A stretch of 34,261 bases of DNA from an uncultured Anaerolineae bacterium (GTDB lineage Bacteria; Chloroflexota; Anaerolineae; Aggregatilineales; UBA2796). Where the stretch lies: assembly GCA_938005675.1 (NCBI GenBank), contig CALKXH010000141.1:1-34261 (forward strand), written 5' to 3'. A model generated the notes under the pieces. It was not told the DNA's origin. It searched no databases and saw only the letters and a list, made by a program, of their open reading frames with translations. A program made the position numbers and the translations under genes. How positions within the stretch are numbered: position 1 is the first letter of the stretch; every line of letters begins with the position of its first letter. Shown here in pieces: positions 15,154-22,452 of the stretch.

Positions 15154-15423
15154 TCAGCCATTGTGACTGGGCATATCGGCGCGCTCCATGCGCACAATTT
15201 TCAGCAACGCCTCGAATTCGGCTTGGCAACAGGGGCAGTGTTCGATGTGATCCTTGACCGCCGCCAAAACGCCGATGGGCGTGGCATCGGCGAGCAGCAA
15301 CTCCACCAAGCGATCCATGTGATCGGCGCAATCATCGCAGCTGAGCGATACTTCCGGCATGTTCAGCCAGAGCTTGAGCAATTTGCGCGTCCGCTCATAG
15401 CGCGAGAGCAGATGTGTGTTCAT
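15154..15423 (-). CDS. Small zinc-finger anti-sigma-like protein (zf-HC2 type)
   Basis: 89 residues. Contains the HX3CX2C motif of zinc anti-sigma factors (His59, Cys63, Cys66, in HIEHCPCC) with two further Cys at 29 and 32 (CDDC) in a helix-rich chain. Such domains bind an ECF sigma factor and release it on stress. There is no membrane segment, so it would be cytoplasmic. No sigma-factor gene is adjacent, which is unusual since the pairs are normally co-transcribed. It follows def by 63 bases on the same strand. The ribosome-binding site is weak. The fold assignment is good; the function is inferred. Confidence 0.7.
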   Translation of the reverse strand: MNTHLLSRYERTRKLLKLWLNMPEVSLSCDDCADHMDRLVELLLADATPIGVLAAVKDHIEHCPCCQAEFEALLKIVRMERADMPSHNG

Positions 15424-15486
15424 GGCAGGCTCACCACGCGGCTGTTCGGTCTCTTATGAGCATAGAGGCGCACGGCGCGGCAAAGC

Positions 15487-16092
15487 TTACGCCTCGCCGC
15501 TCAGTTTGGGCGTGGCTTTCGCCTCCGCCTCGCGCATGACCTCGAGGTAGGGCATCGGGCGGGTCTTGCCGTCTTCGCCGCGCACGTAGACGTACAGGTC
15601 TTCGAGGGGCAAGCGGTCGAGGAACAGCACGCCTTCAAGGTGGTCGTACTCGTGCAAGAGCATCCGCGCGTCCCAGCCACTGAAAGTCTCCTCGTGGCGA
15701 GCGCCCTGCTCATCCAGCCAGCGCAGGGTCACGCTTTTGGCGCGCTGCGTGTAGCCCATCATGCCAGGGATGCTCATGCAGGCGTCGAAGTCGCGCACGG
15801 TCTCCTCGCTGACCGCCACGATCTCCGGATTGATGAAAATTTGCGGCAAGGCTTGCTGCGGCTGCTCACAGACCTCGCCTTCGGGCGTATAGTAGCCGAT
15901 GCGCGCCCCGAAGACGCGCTGCAGCACGCCGATCTGCACAGCGGCTAAGCCCACCGCCGGATTCGCCATGATCGTATCGCGGATATCCTCCGCCAGCTGC
16001 TTGACCTGCTTGGTGATCTTGCGCACGGGCTCGGATTTGCTGCGCAGGAGTTTCTCGTGCCTGTTGATGGTCAGAATTTTCTTGACTGCCAT
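15487..16092 (-). CDS. def: Peptide deformylase
   Basis: 201 residues. Removes the N-formyl group from nascent proteins using Fe/Zn. Three family motifs: AVGLAAVQIG (46-55, usually GxGLAAxQ), ACMSIPG (104-110, usually EGCLSxP; Cys105 binds metal) and LHEYDH (146-151; His147 and His151 bind metal, Glu148 is catalytic). Two motif positions are less usual (Ala for the first Gly, Asp-Ala-Cys for Glu-Gly-Cys). The ATG at 16092 follows a GAGGCGAGG region; a GTG four codons upstream is less likely. A short inverted repeat lies between its promoter and start. Confidence 0.95.
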   Translation of the reverse strand: MAVKKILTINRHEKLLRSKSEPVRKITKQVKQLAEDIRDTIMANPAVGLAAVQIGVLQRVFGARIGYYTPEGEVCEQPQQALPQIFINPEIVAVSEETVRDFDACMSIPGMMGYTQRAKSVTLRWLDEQGARHEETFSGWDARMLLHEYDHLEGVLFLDRLPLEDLYVYVRGEDGKTRPMPYLEVMREAEAKATPKLSGEA

Positions 16093-16106
16093 GCCTCGCC
16101 TCACTC

Positions 16107-16122
16107 AGCCTACGAATAGGCT
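16107..16122. repeat. Perfect inverted repeat in the def leader
   Basis: AGCCTA-CGAA-TAGGCT: 6-bp arms with a 4-base loop, located just downstream of the predicted def -10 and 15 bases before the ATG. It could be a small RNA hairpin with a stable tetraloop or an operator. Confidence 0.6.
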
Positions 16123-16124
16123 TT

Positions 16125-16153
16125 ATTTTCGCGCAAAAGGCGCGCGGATGCAA
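16125..16153 (-). promoter_or_regulatory. Predicted def promoter
   Basis: TTGCAT (16148-16153), 17-bp spacer, GAAAAT (16125-16130) on the minus strand, about 33 bases before the def start. Four of six matches in each box. Confidence 0.35.
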
Positions 16154-16188
16154 CGCTTTTTGCGACGGGCAGACCTGACAGAGCGCGC

Positions 16189-16194
16189 TATACT
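16189..16194 (+). promoter_or_regulatory. -10 box of gpmI
   Basis: TATACT 33 bases before the gpmI ATG; no good -35 at the right distance. Confidence 0.35.
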
Positions 16195-16226
16195 TGGCAT
16201 GGACGAGCAGAAAGGACTTTCCGCGC

Positions 16227-17774
16227 ATGACTGTGATCTTGATCATCCTTGACGGCTGGGGGCTGCGCGAGGAACGCGAAGCCAACGCCGTGAAGCTGGG
16301 CAACGTGCCGACCTTCAACCACCTCTGGGAGAGCGGACTCTACAGCACCACCACGCTCGGCGCCTGCGGCGAGGCGGTCGGCTTGCCGAAGGGGCAAATT
16401 GGCGGCTCGGAGGTCGGTCACCTGAATTTGGGCGCTGGCACGGTCATCTACACCGACCTGACCTTCATCGATAAGCAGATCGAGACGGGCGAATTCTTTC
16501 GCAGTCCCGCCCTGCTGGAGGCGATGGAGCGCGCTGCAGCCCGCGAGGCGAGCGGCGGGGCACTCCACCTGATGGGCTTGGTCAGCGATGGCGGCATTCA
16601 TAGCTACAACGCGCATATCTACGCCCTGATCGAGATGGCGCAGCGCAACGGCATCAGCCGATTGGCGCTACACGCCTTCACCGACGGGCGCGATACGCCG
16701 CCGCAATCCGCCTTGGGCTATATCCGTGAGCTGCAGGCGAAGCTCGACTCGTGCGGGATCGGGCAGATTGCCACGGTCATCGGGCGCTACTACGCCATGG
16801 ATCGGGATAGACGTTGGGAGCGCACGCAGCTCGCCTACCGCGCCATAGTCGAGGGCGTCGCCGAGCGCAAGGCATCTAGCCCGCTCGCGGCGGTCGAGGA
16901 TGCCTATCAGCGCGGCGAGACCGACGAATTCATCTTCCCGTACGTGATCACAGACGCCGACGGCGCGCCGCGCGCCACCATCAAGGGCGGCGATACGATC
17001 ATCGGCTTCAACTTCCGCGGCGACCGAATGCGCCAGCTCTACAGCGCCTTGATGGACGATAACTTTCACGGCTTCGTCCGCCAAAAGCTGCCTGACCTGC
17101 ACTTCGTGACGATGGGCGTGTGGGGCGATGACGTCACAGCGCCGCGCGCCTTCGTGCGCCCGCCGCAAGCCACTTGCCTCGCCGAGGTGCTGAGCAAACA
17201 CGGCAAGCGCCAATATCACACCGCCGAGACCGAGAAATTCCGCCACGTCACCTTCTTCTTCAACGGGCAGCGCGATGAGCCCTTCGAGGGCGAGGATCGC
17301 TACCTTGAGCCCTCGCCCAAAGACGTGCCAACTTACGACCTGAAGCCTGAGATGAGCGCCATCCCGCTGACCGATAAGGCAGTCGAGGCGATCCTCAGCC
17401 GCCAATACGACTTCATCCTGCTCAACTACGCCAATCCTGATATGGTGGGGCACACCGGCGTGCTTGAGGCGGCGATCAAAGCGGTCGAGACGGTCGACTC
17501 GCAACTGGCGCGTCTGCTGGAGGCGGCGAAGCAGATCGGCGCGACCGTCATCGTGACCGCCGATCACGGCAACTGCGAACTGATGGTCGATCCCGAGACC
17601 GGTCAGCCGCACACGGCGCACACCATGAGTCGGGTGCCGTTCATCCTGATCACGCCCGACGGCAGCAAGCCGCCCCTGCGCGAGGGCGATCTGTGCAACG
17701 TCTCGCCGACCATTTTGCAGTTGATGGGCATCCCCAAGCCGCCGGAGATGGACGCCGAGAGTCTGCTGGCTTGA
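16227..17774 (+). CDS. gpmI: 2,3-bisphosphoglycerate-independent phosphoglycerate mutase
   Basis: 515 residues, full length. Interconverts 3- and 2-phosphoglycerate in glycolysis with two Mn ions and a phosphoserine. Alkaline-phosphatase-superfamily features: IILDGWG (metal Asp9), IGGSEVGHLNLGAG (Ser61 is the phosphorylated nucleophile), DGRDTPP (about 155), and the C-terminal metal set NPDMVGHTG and TADHGN. The ATG at 16227 starts at the conserved first strand, with AAAGGA upstream; the in-frame start 11 codons earlier overlaps the -10. Mn dependence could link it loosely to the metal importer (inference). A 14-bp hairpin follows the stop. Confidence 0.96.
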   Translation: MTVILIILDGWGLREEREANAVKLGNVPTFNHLWESGLYSTTTLGACGEAVGLPKGQIGGSEVGHLNLGAGTVIYTDLTFIDKQIETGEFFRSPALLEAMERAAAREASGGALHLMGLVSDGGIHSYNAHIYALIEMAQRNGISRLALHAFTDGRDTPPQSALGYIRELQAKLDSCGIGQIATVIGRYYAMDRDRRWERTQLAYRAIVEGVAERKASSPLAAVEDAYQRGETDEFIFPYVITDADGAPRATIKGGDTIIGFNFRGDRMRQLYSALMDDNFHGFVRQKLPDLHFVTMGVWGDDVTAPRAFVRPPQATCLAEVLSKHGKRQYHTAETEKFRHVTFFFNGQRDEPFEGEDRYLEPSPKDVPTYDLKPEMSAIPLTDKAVEAILSRQYDFILLNYANPDMVGHTGVLEAAIKAVETVDSQLARLLEAAKQIGATVIVTADHGNCELMVDPETGQPHTAHTMSRVPFILITPDGSKPPLREGDLCNVSPTILQLMGIPKPPEMDAESLLA

Positions 17775-17790
17775 AGGCGCGCCTCCACAG

Positions 17791-17821
17791 CCGCAGCTGA
17801 GCGCAGGGCGCTCGGTTGCGG
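17791..17821 (+). terminator. Strong hairpin after gpmI, no U-tract
   Basis: Stem 17791-17804 pairs with 17808-17821 over 14 bp (two G-U pairs on the plus-strand RNA), with a 3-base AGG loop. No T-run follows, so it is not a classical intrinsic terminator. It could act as a transcription pause, an mRNA 3'-end stabiliser or a Rho-assisted terminator between gpmI and the FtsB-like gene. Confidence 0.45.
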
Positions 17822-17856
17822 CGGCGTGAAGCATTCCGCTACGCGCCAAAGCGCGA

Positions 17857-17862
17857 TAAAAT
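17857..17862 (+). promoter_or_regulatory. -10 box of FtsB/DivIC-like gene
   Basis: TAAAAT 31 bases before the ATG in an AT-rich patch; only a weak -35 (TTCCGC, 17834-17839) at 17 bp. Confidence 0.35.
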
Positions 17863-17893
17863 AAAGCGAGCGTAGACTTATCAGGCTCAAGCC

Positions 17894-18346
17894 ATGACCG
17901 ATCAGCCCAGCACGCCGAAAAGCGCTTCAAAGCCGCGCTCGACGCCGCGCCCGATCTCCAGTATGCAGATCGTCTTCGGCTCGATCTTGGCGATCTCGCT
18001 GCTGCTCGCCATCAACTTCAGCGGGCGCATCGCGGCGGGGCGGCAACTCAACGCGCAGCGCCAAGAGCTGCTCCACAGCATCGAGACCTTGCAAGCGCGC
18101 GCCACAGCCCTCCGCACCGAGCTGAACTTCTACGCCAGCGATGCCTTCATTGAAGAGTGGGCGCGCCGCGAAGGCAAGATGATCAAGGCGGGCGAGGTGC
18201 TGGTCGTGCCTGTGCCGCCCTTCACCACGCCAACGCCGATTCTGACCGCCACGCCCATGCCTGAGATCGCCGCCCGCCGCGAGAGCGCGCCCTCCAACTT
18301 CGAGCTGTGGTGGCAGCTCTTCTTCGATTCGCCGCCGCCGCGATAG
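17894..18346 (+). CDS. FtsB/DivIC-family septum formation protein
   Basis: 150 residues. A Pro/Ser/Lys-rich cytoplasmic tail (1-22), one membrane helix (about 24-45), a short coiled coil (46-80), then SDAFIEEWARREGKM (82-96), the conserved post-coil motif of FtsB/DivIC proteins that assemble with FtsL and FtsQ/DivIB at the division septum. It ends with a Thr/Pro linker (TTPTPILTATPMPE) and an aromatic tail ELWWQLFFDSPPP; the linker style matches the kinase at 24591. Single-gene unit between gpmI and a convergent operon. Division role is from family knowledge. Confidence 0.8.
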   Translation: MTDQPSTPKSASKPRSTPRPISSMQIVFGSILAISLLLAINFSGRIAAGRQLNAQRQELLHSIETLQARATALRTELNFYASDAFIEEWARREGKMIKAGEVLVVPVPPFTTPTPILTATPMPEIAARRESAPSNFELWWQLFFDSPPPR

Positions 18347-18360
18347 CGCGCTGCGCCTAG

Positions 18361-18723
18361 CTACTCCACCCACACCTCGATGCGCTCGCCTTCCTCGTGA
18401 TTGATCAGCTCCAGCACCTTGCCGACCTGCCCCTCGCGGATCGCCTGCAGCACGGCGGCGAAATCGACGTCTGCATCAGGCACGAAGCGCGCGCCGAGCT
18501 TCAAACCGACGTTCACCACGCTCATCGGCAAGTTCACATTGACTTTGAGGCGCTCAGTCTGCAGGTCTATCACCCGCACGCGCAGCCAGCGCGGATCGCG
18601 CAGCTTCTCGGCGCGCTTGGCGCTCTGTTGCAGCGCTTGGAGCAGCCGCGCGCCTTCATCCGCCTTGAGCTTGCCCTCGCGGATCATATCGAGGATTTTC
18701 AGGCGCTCTTCAGGCGTCGCCAT
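18361..18723 (-). CDS. SHOCT-like domain protein
   Basis: 120 residues. The N-terminus (MATPEERLKILDMIREGKLKADEG split over residues 1-24, then ARLLQAL) is the short two-helix SHOCT-like module seen in YvlB/LiaX-type proteins. The C-terminal part alternates beta strands (WLRVRVIDL, LKVNVNLPM) and ends with an acidic strand EGERIEVWVE. No signal peptide or membrane helix. The ATG at 18723 has GGGAGGG nine bases upstream and overlaps the GNAT gene by 14 bp; the longer frame is a shadow. Last gene of a four-gene operon whose second gene carries the same module at its C-terminus. Confidence 0.8.
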   Translation of the reverse strand: MATPEERLKILDMIREGKLKADEGARLLQALQQSAKRAEKLRDPRWLRVRVIDLQTERLKVNVNLPMSVVNVGLKLGARFVPDADVDFAAVLQAIREGQVGKVLELINHEEGERIEVWVE

Positions 18724-19741
18724 GCTCAGCCGCCCTCCCCGCGAGGTCGCGGCGCATGTGAACGAGCGTGTGCCGCCGCGTGAAGCCATACTCCTCAAAA
18801 ATCGCGTTGGCGACTGCGTCATCGGCGGGATGCTCAAGGTAGAGCGCGCGATGCTGACCGTCAAAACGGCGCAGGAGGTAGTTCAAGAGCGGCTTTTCGA
18901 GCTTGCCCGCCTGACTGGGATGCACCAGCAGGCTCAGCTGCACCGCCCCGCCGAACTGCGTGCGCGCCGTGAGCGAGGCGAGCAGGCTGCGCTCGTCGCT
19001 GCTGCGCACGATCCAGCGTTCCACGCCCTGCCCGCTGAAGAGCATCGCCAAAAACCGCCACAGCGACGGGCGAAACTGGCTCGGATGCGTCGGGCGCAGC
19101 CAGCCGATCCCGCCGCGCCGATTCGGGCGGACGAGGCGCGCCAGCTCGTACTCGGCGCGCCACTCGCTGCCTTGCCGCAGCGTGATGAAGGGCATGTCCT
19201 CCAGCTTGTGAGGCGCGCGCAACATGGCGGAGCGCTGCCACTTGATGAACGTCCGCTCCTCGTAGAAGCCCAGCGCGCGGTAGAGGTCGCGGGCGGCGTA
19301 ATTATCAGCCTCCACCTGCAGGATGGCGAACGTCCCCTTGCGGGCGGCGATGTGCTCAAGCGCCTTGCTCACTAGCGCCTTGGCGATGCCGCGCCGCCTG
19401 AAATCCGGGTGGACGGCGACGTTGGCGATGATGTAACCCTTGCCCATATCCGACGGGTAATCCGCCGCCGCAACCGAGACGTTGCCGACCAGCCGCCCCG
19501 CCTCCAGCCAGACGAAGCCCTGCCCTAGCCCGTCCAGCAGGCGATCCATGCGCTGCAAGAGCGCGAGCAACGGACCCGTCTGGCTGAGGGCGCGCAACTC
19601 GCGGGCGGTGGCGCGCCCCGCCTCATCCACGCTGAAGCACAAGTCGATCAGCTCGGCGATGCCGCCCAAGTCCGTGCGTAAGTTGACTGGGCGCGCGCCC
19701 GTAAAAGCCGAGTCGCCGCCCAAGACAGTCAGTGCCGACAT
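18710..19741 (-). CDS. GNAT-family acetyltransferase, probably two tandem GNAT domains
   Basis: 343 residues. The N-terminal half holds a complete GNAT core: IIANVAVHPDFRRRGIAKAL (105-124), where RRRGIA (115-120) is the acetyl-CoA pyrophosphate loop, and YRALGFYEERTF as motif B. The C-terminal half ends with AIFEEYGFTRRHTLVHM, which resembles a second motif B, so a degenerate second GNAT domain is likely. It acetylates an unknown amine. Gene order (21 bases behind the beta-solenoid gene, 14-bp overlap with the SHOCT-like gene) puts it inside that operon. Confidence 0.85.
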   Translation of the reverse strand: MSALTVLGGDSAFTGARPVNLRTDLGGIAELIDLCFSVDEAGRATARELRALSQTGPLLALLQRMDRLLDGLGQGFVWLEAGRLVGNVSVAAADYPSDMGKGYIIANVAVHPDFRRRGIAKALVSKALEHIAARKGTFAILQVEADNYAARDLYRALGFYEERTFIKWQRSAMLRAPHKLEDMPFITLRQGSEWRAEYELARLVRPNRRGGIGWLRPTHPSQFRPSLWRFLAMLFSGQGVERWIVRSSDERSLLASLTARTQFGGAVQLSLLVHPSQAGKLEKPLLNYLLRRFDGQHRALYLEHPADDAVANAIFEEYGFTRRHTLVHMRRDLAGRAAEHGDA

Positions 19742-19762
19742 AAATTCCCCAGCGCCCTCAGA

Positions 19763-20983
19763 TCATTCGCGTCCTTCCAATGCCGCTAAGAGGCGCTCCG
19801 CCTCATCGATGGTGATCTTGCGCTCTTCGACCATGCGCAGGATCGCCAAGCGTTCCGCCTCCGTGACGGGCGACGGCTGCGAGCGCGGCGGCTTGGGCGC
19901 AAAGTCATCCGCCTCACCCGACCACCTCCACATTCGCGCGGCGCCTTTGCCGCGATCCCTAGCCCGCTCCGTCATACGCTGCGCGACCGCCTCCGCCCGC
20001 TCAGCGAGCGTCTGCTCAAGGCGCGAGAGCTGCTGGCTGATCTGGCTGGAGATGATCTCGCCCAGATTGTCGGGCATCGAGAACTCAAACGCCCCGCTGA
20101 AGCGCTTGCTCTGCCCGATCAGCTCAAAAACGCCGCCCAGCGCTTTGACGGTCACTTCGGCGCAACTGTCGCTCAGCTTGCCTACATAGATCGTATCCAC
20201 TTCTGCGCCGCGCTCTAACTGCGCGCCTCGAAGGCTCACGATTTTCTCGGCTTGGCAGGGCAAAGTGAAGGTCACAGCGCTGCCGCTGCGGACTTTCACC
20301 AGCATATCCGCGCCGACCGCTCCGAATTCAGCGCGCTTGCCCGCTTCAAAGGGCAGGTCTAGCACCAGATCAGCCCCGACCTGATCGATGCGGCAATCGC
20401 CCTGCACGTCGGTCAGCACGGCATCCGCTCCGACGCGCTCTATCCTCAGCCCGCCGCGCACATCGCGCAAGCAGGCATCCCCGCCGACCGAACGCACCTG
20501 GCAACTGCCCGTCACGCGCTTCACGTCCAAATTCGCGCCGACCTGATCGACGCTGATCGAGCCGTCGATGGCGCGCAGGGTCAGATTGGCGCTGACGCTC
20601 CCGATAGTCACAGCGCCCTCCACCTGAGCGATGCGGGCATCTGCCGCGACGCTCTCGACGTGCAGCGACGCGCGCAGCGTCCGCACGATCAGGTCGGCTT
20701 GGCACTGCTCAACAATCAGAGGGACGGACAGATCAGCCGCGCGCAGCTCGCCGCTCGCCGTCCCGACCCGCAGCGCGAGCAACGGCGGGACGCGCACATG
20801 ACAATCGGCGTCGCATTCAAGCCTGAGCTGCCCATCGGCGGGGCGCTCGATCTGCGCGCCTTCGCCGCTGATGAGCAGCTCATCGCTCGAGCTGCCCTCT
20901 AGAAATAAATCGCCGCCCACATAGACGATATCGAGCTGAAGCGGGGCGCTGATCCGCTCGCGCAGGAGAATTTCTTCGCTCAT
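19763..20983 (-). CDS. DUF4097-like beta-solenoid protein with C-terminal SHOCT-like module
   Basis: 406 residues. Residues about 60-280 show about ten copies of a 19-21-residue repeat of the form 'VGADxxLxxVxGxxRIxx' (for example VGANLDVKRVTGS and VGADAVLTDVQGD), as expected for a right-handed beta-solenoid of the DUF4097 adhesin-like type. Residues about 310-345 are helical and charged; residues 374-404 (EAERLAILRMVEERKITIDE.., then AERLLAALEG) are a SHOCT-like module. No signal peptide is visible, so the solenoid may be cytoplasmic. AAAGG lies nine bases before the ATG. Related YvlB/LiaX proteins belong to envelope-stress systems, but the function here is unknown. Confidence 0.82.
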   Translation of the reverse strand: MSEEILLRERISAPLQLDIVYVGGDLFLEGSSSDELLISGEGAQIERPADGQLRLECDADCHVRVPPLLALRVGTASGELRAADLSVPLIVEQCQADLIVRTLRASLHVESVAADARIAQVEGAVTIGSVSANLTLRAIDGSISVDQVGANLDVKRVTGSCQVRSVGGDACLRDVRGGLRIERVGADAVLTDVQGDCRIDQVGADLVLDLPFEAGKRAEFGAVGADMLVKVRSGSAVTFTLPCQAEKIVSLRGAQLERGAEVDTIYVGKLSDSCAEVTVKALGGVFELIGQSKRFSGAFEFSMPDNLGEIISSQISQQLSRLEQTLAERAEAVAQRMTERARDRGKGAARMWRWSGEADDFAPKPPRSQPSPVTEAERLAILRMVEERKITIDEAERLLAALEGRE

Positions 20984-21003
20984 TGAGCTTAACCTTTCTA
21001 ATT

Positions 21004-21120
21004 TCAGAGAGACTCTTCAAAGACTATCAGCGCCTGCGCAGCCAAGTCATCCAGCAGGCGGCGGCATTCCGCCTCGCTCAGCGGCGCGGAGTCGTCGCTC
21101 TGGGCGGATTGGTAGCTCAT
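21004..21120 (-). CDS. Putative 38-residue protein at the head of the solenoid operon
   Basis: A small open frame: ATG at 21118-21120 (reverse) and TGA at 21004-21006. GAGGTGGG lies eight bases upstream of the ATG, a better ribosome-binding site than most genes here. The peptide starts MSYQSAQSDD, has an amphipathic helix (LSEAECRRLLDDLAAQAL) and ends in VFEESL; acidic, no membrane segment. It ends 20 bases before the next gene and lies downstream of a strong promoter. It could be a true small protein or a leader peptide; no family recognised. Confidence 0.5.
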   Translation of the reverse strand: MSYQSAQSDDSAPLSEAECRRLLDDLAAQALIVFEESL

Positions 21121-21231
21121 AGCGACGACCCACCTCGCGGGGGCGCGCGATGATCGAGTTTGCGCCGCCGATCGAGCAGATGCTTGGCGCGGGAGGCATA
21201 GCGAGCGTCTCAGCTGAACAATACGTTTAAG

Positions 21232-21260
21232 ATTATTGATCTGTGCATTAAAAACGTCAA
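21232..21260 (-). promoter_or_regulatory. Promoter of the solenoid/GNAT/SHOCT operon
   Basis: TTGACG (21255-21260), 17-bp spacer, AATAAT (21232-21237) on the minus strand: five of six matches in each box. The start site would be near 21225, giving a leader of about 105 bases before the 38-codon ORF. The 20984-21309 stretch otherwise holds only this small ORF, the promoter and a possible terminator. Confidence 0.65.
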
Positions 21261-21280
21261 GAAAAGGCTCAATTTTTCTT
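21259..21280 (-). terminator. Possible weak terminator after the deacetylase-like gene
   Basis: On the minus strand AAGAAAA pairs with TTTTCTT across an 8-base loop, followed after GACG by TTTTT. The stem is all A-T-rich, so it is weak; it sits 30 bases past the deacetylase-like stop and abuts the next promoter's -35 box. Confidence 0.3.
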
Positions 21281-21309
21281 GGCGCTGAGGGTGAGCAGGC
21301 GCTGTGCGG

Positions 21310-22350
21310 TCAAGACTCTTTGTGGAAGCGCGGGCGCGCCACCACAGCGGAGACGCCCATAGCTTTCAGCTTGAAGCGGGCGAACGAATCCGAATGGCGC
21401 ACGAGGCTGCGCCGAATCTGGAGCGGATGGCGGCGCAGGGCGCGCAGCGGCATCGGGGCGGGCATCAGGGTGTAGGCGCTCTGAAAGCCCAGATCGCGCA
21501 ACATCTCAAGGATTACGGCGTTGTAGTCGCTGGGCGTGCCGTTGGGATAGGCGAAGGCGGTGGCGGGCTGATCGATGTGCGCCTCGATGTGCGCTTTGGA
21601 CTCAGCCAGCTCACGGTACGCCTCGTCGGCACTCAGGCGCGTGAGGATCGGGTGCGTGACCGTGTGCGGCATCGGGGCGACGTCCGCCGCGCTCAGCGCG
21701 CGCGCTTGCTCCCAGCTGAGGAACAGGGCGGGATCGGGCTCAGGGGGCGGCACAGCCAAGCGCGCGCTGAGGGCATCCAAGGCGGCGCGCCTGTCCGCCT
21801 CTGAGAGGCGTCTGAGGGCGCGCAGCAGGCGCTCGGTAGCCTCCTGACGGGCTTGCGGCGTGCTGAGGTCGCAGCTGCCGATGAGGGGTAGCTCGGCGCG
21901 CGCGCGCTCAGTCCGATTCAGGTACAGCGCGCACGCATCCCACCACAGGGGCGCGGGATCGTCCATGCGCGAGGTGATCAAGAAGATTGCGGCGGGCAGG
22001 GCAAGGCGCTTTAAGACGGGCAAGGCGTGCGTGTAGATATCGCGGTAGCCGCCGTCAAAAGTGATCAGCAGCGGGCGGGCGGGCAGAGGTCTGCCCTTGG
22101 TCAGAAAAGCGTGCAGGACGGGCAAGCTGACGGCGTTGAAGCGCTTGGCGATCCACGCCATGTGACGGGCGAACATCTGAGGTGTGGCGCTGACGTTAGC
22201 GCGATAGTGGGCGAATTCGGGCGCGTCGGGATCGGCGATGCGGCGATAAGCGAGCACGGTCAGGCGCTGTTTGCCCCAGAGGGCATCCAGCAGACGCGGC
22301 GCGCCTAGACTCGCCAAGGCAGCCGTCAGGAGCTGCGAGCCTTTCGCCAT
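21310..22350 (-). CDS. Polysaccharide-deacetylase-like protein with altered metal site
   Basis: 346 residues, NodB-fold. Normal parts: LLITFD (94-99), HTVTHP (229-234; His229 and His233 as metal ligands) and AYPNG (267-271). Altered: the TFDDGY motif reads TFDGGY, so the second Asp, a metal ligand in characterised enzymes, is Gly100; and the usual YHR near the N-terminus is YRR (35-37). Activity may be lost or changed (inference). No signal peptide or clear membrane helix beyond a mildly hydrophobic N-terminus. The RBS is weak. It stands behind the HEAT-repeat gene on the same strand. Confidence 0.8.
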   Translation of the reverse strand: MAKGSQLLTAALASLGAPRLLDALWGKQRLTVLAYRRIADPDAPEFAHYRANVSATPQMFARHMAWIAKRFNAVSLPVLHAFLTKGRPLPARPLLITFDGGYRDIYTHALPVLKRLALPAAIFLITSRMDDPAPLWWDACALYLNRTERARAELPLIGSCDLSTPQARQEATERLLRALRRLSEADRRAALDALSARLAVPPPEPDPALFLSWEQARALSAADVAPMPHTVTHPILTRLSADEAYRELAESKAHIEAHIDQPATAFAYPNGTPSDYNAVILEMLRDLGFQSAYTLMPAPMPLRALRRHPLQIRRSLVRHSDSFARFKLKAMGVSAVVARPRFHKES

Positions 22351-22452
22351 GCAGAGCGCCCCCCAATCAGTGACTAGCGGCTGATAGCTCTATGATAACG
22401 CCAAACGGCTTTTTTCGATTTACGAGAGCGGGCTCGAGCCTCGCGGCGCTAG

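Noticed and set aside
16668..17930. 420-codon open frame on the minus strand opposite gpmI
   Set aside because: It is antisense to a fully conserved gpmI, has low-complexity Arg/Ala/Val composition, and no RBS or family match. Long antisense frames are expected at this GC content.
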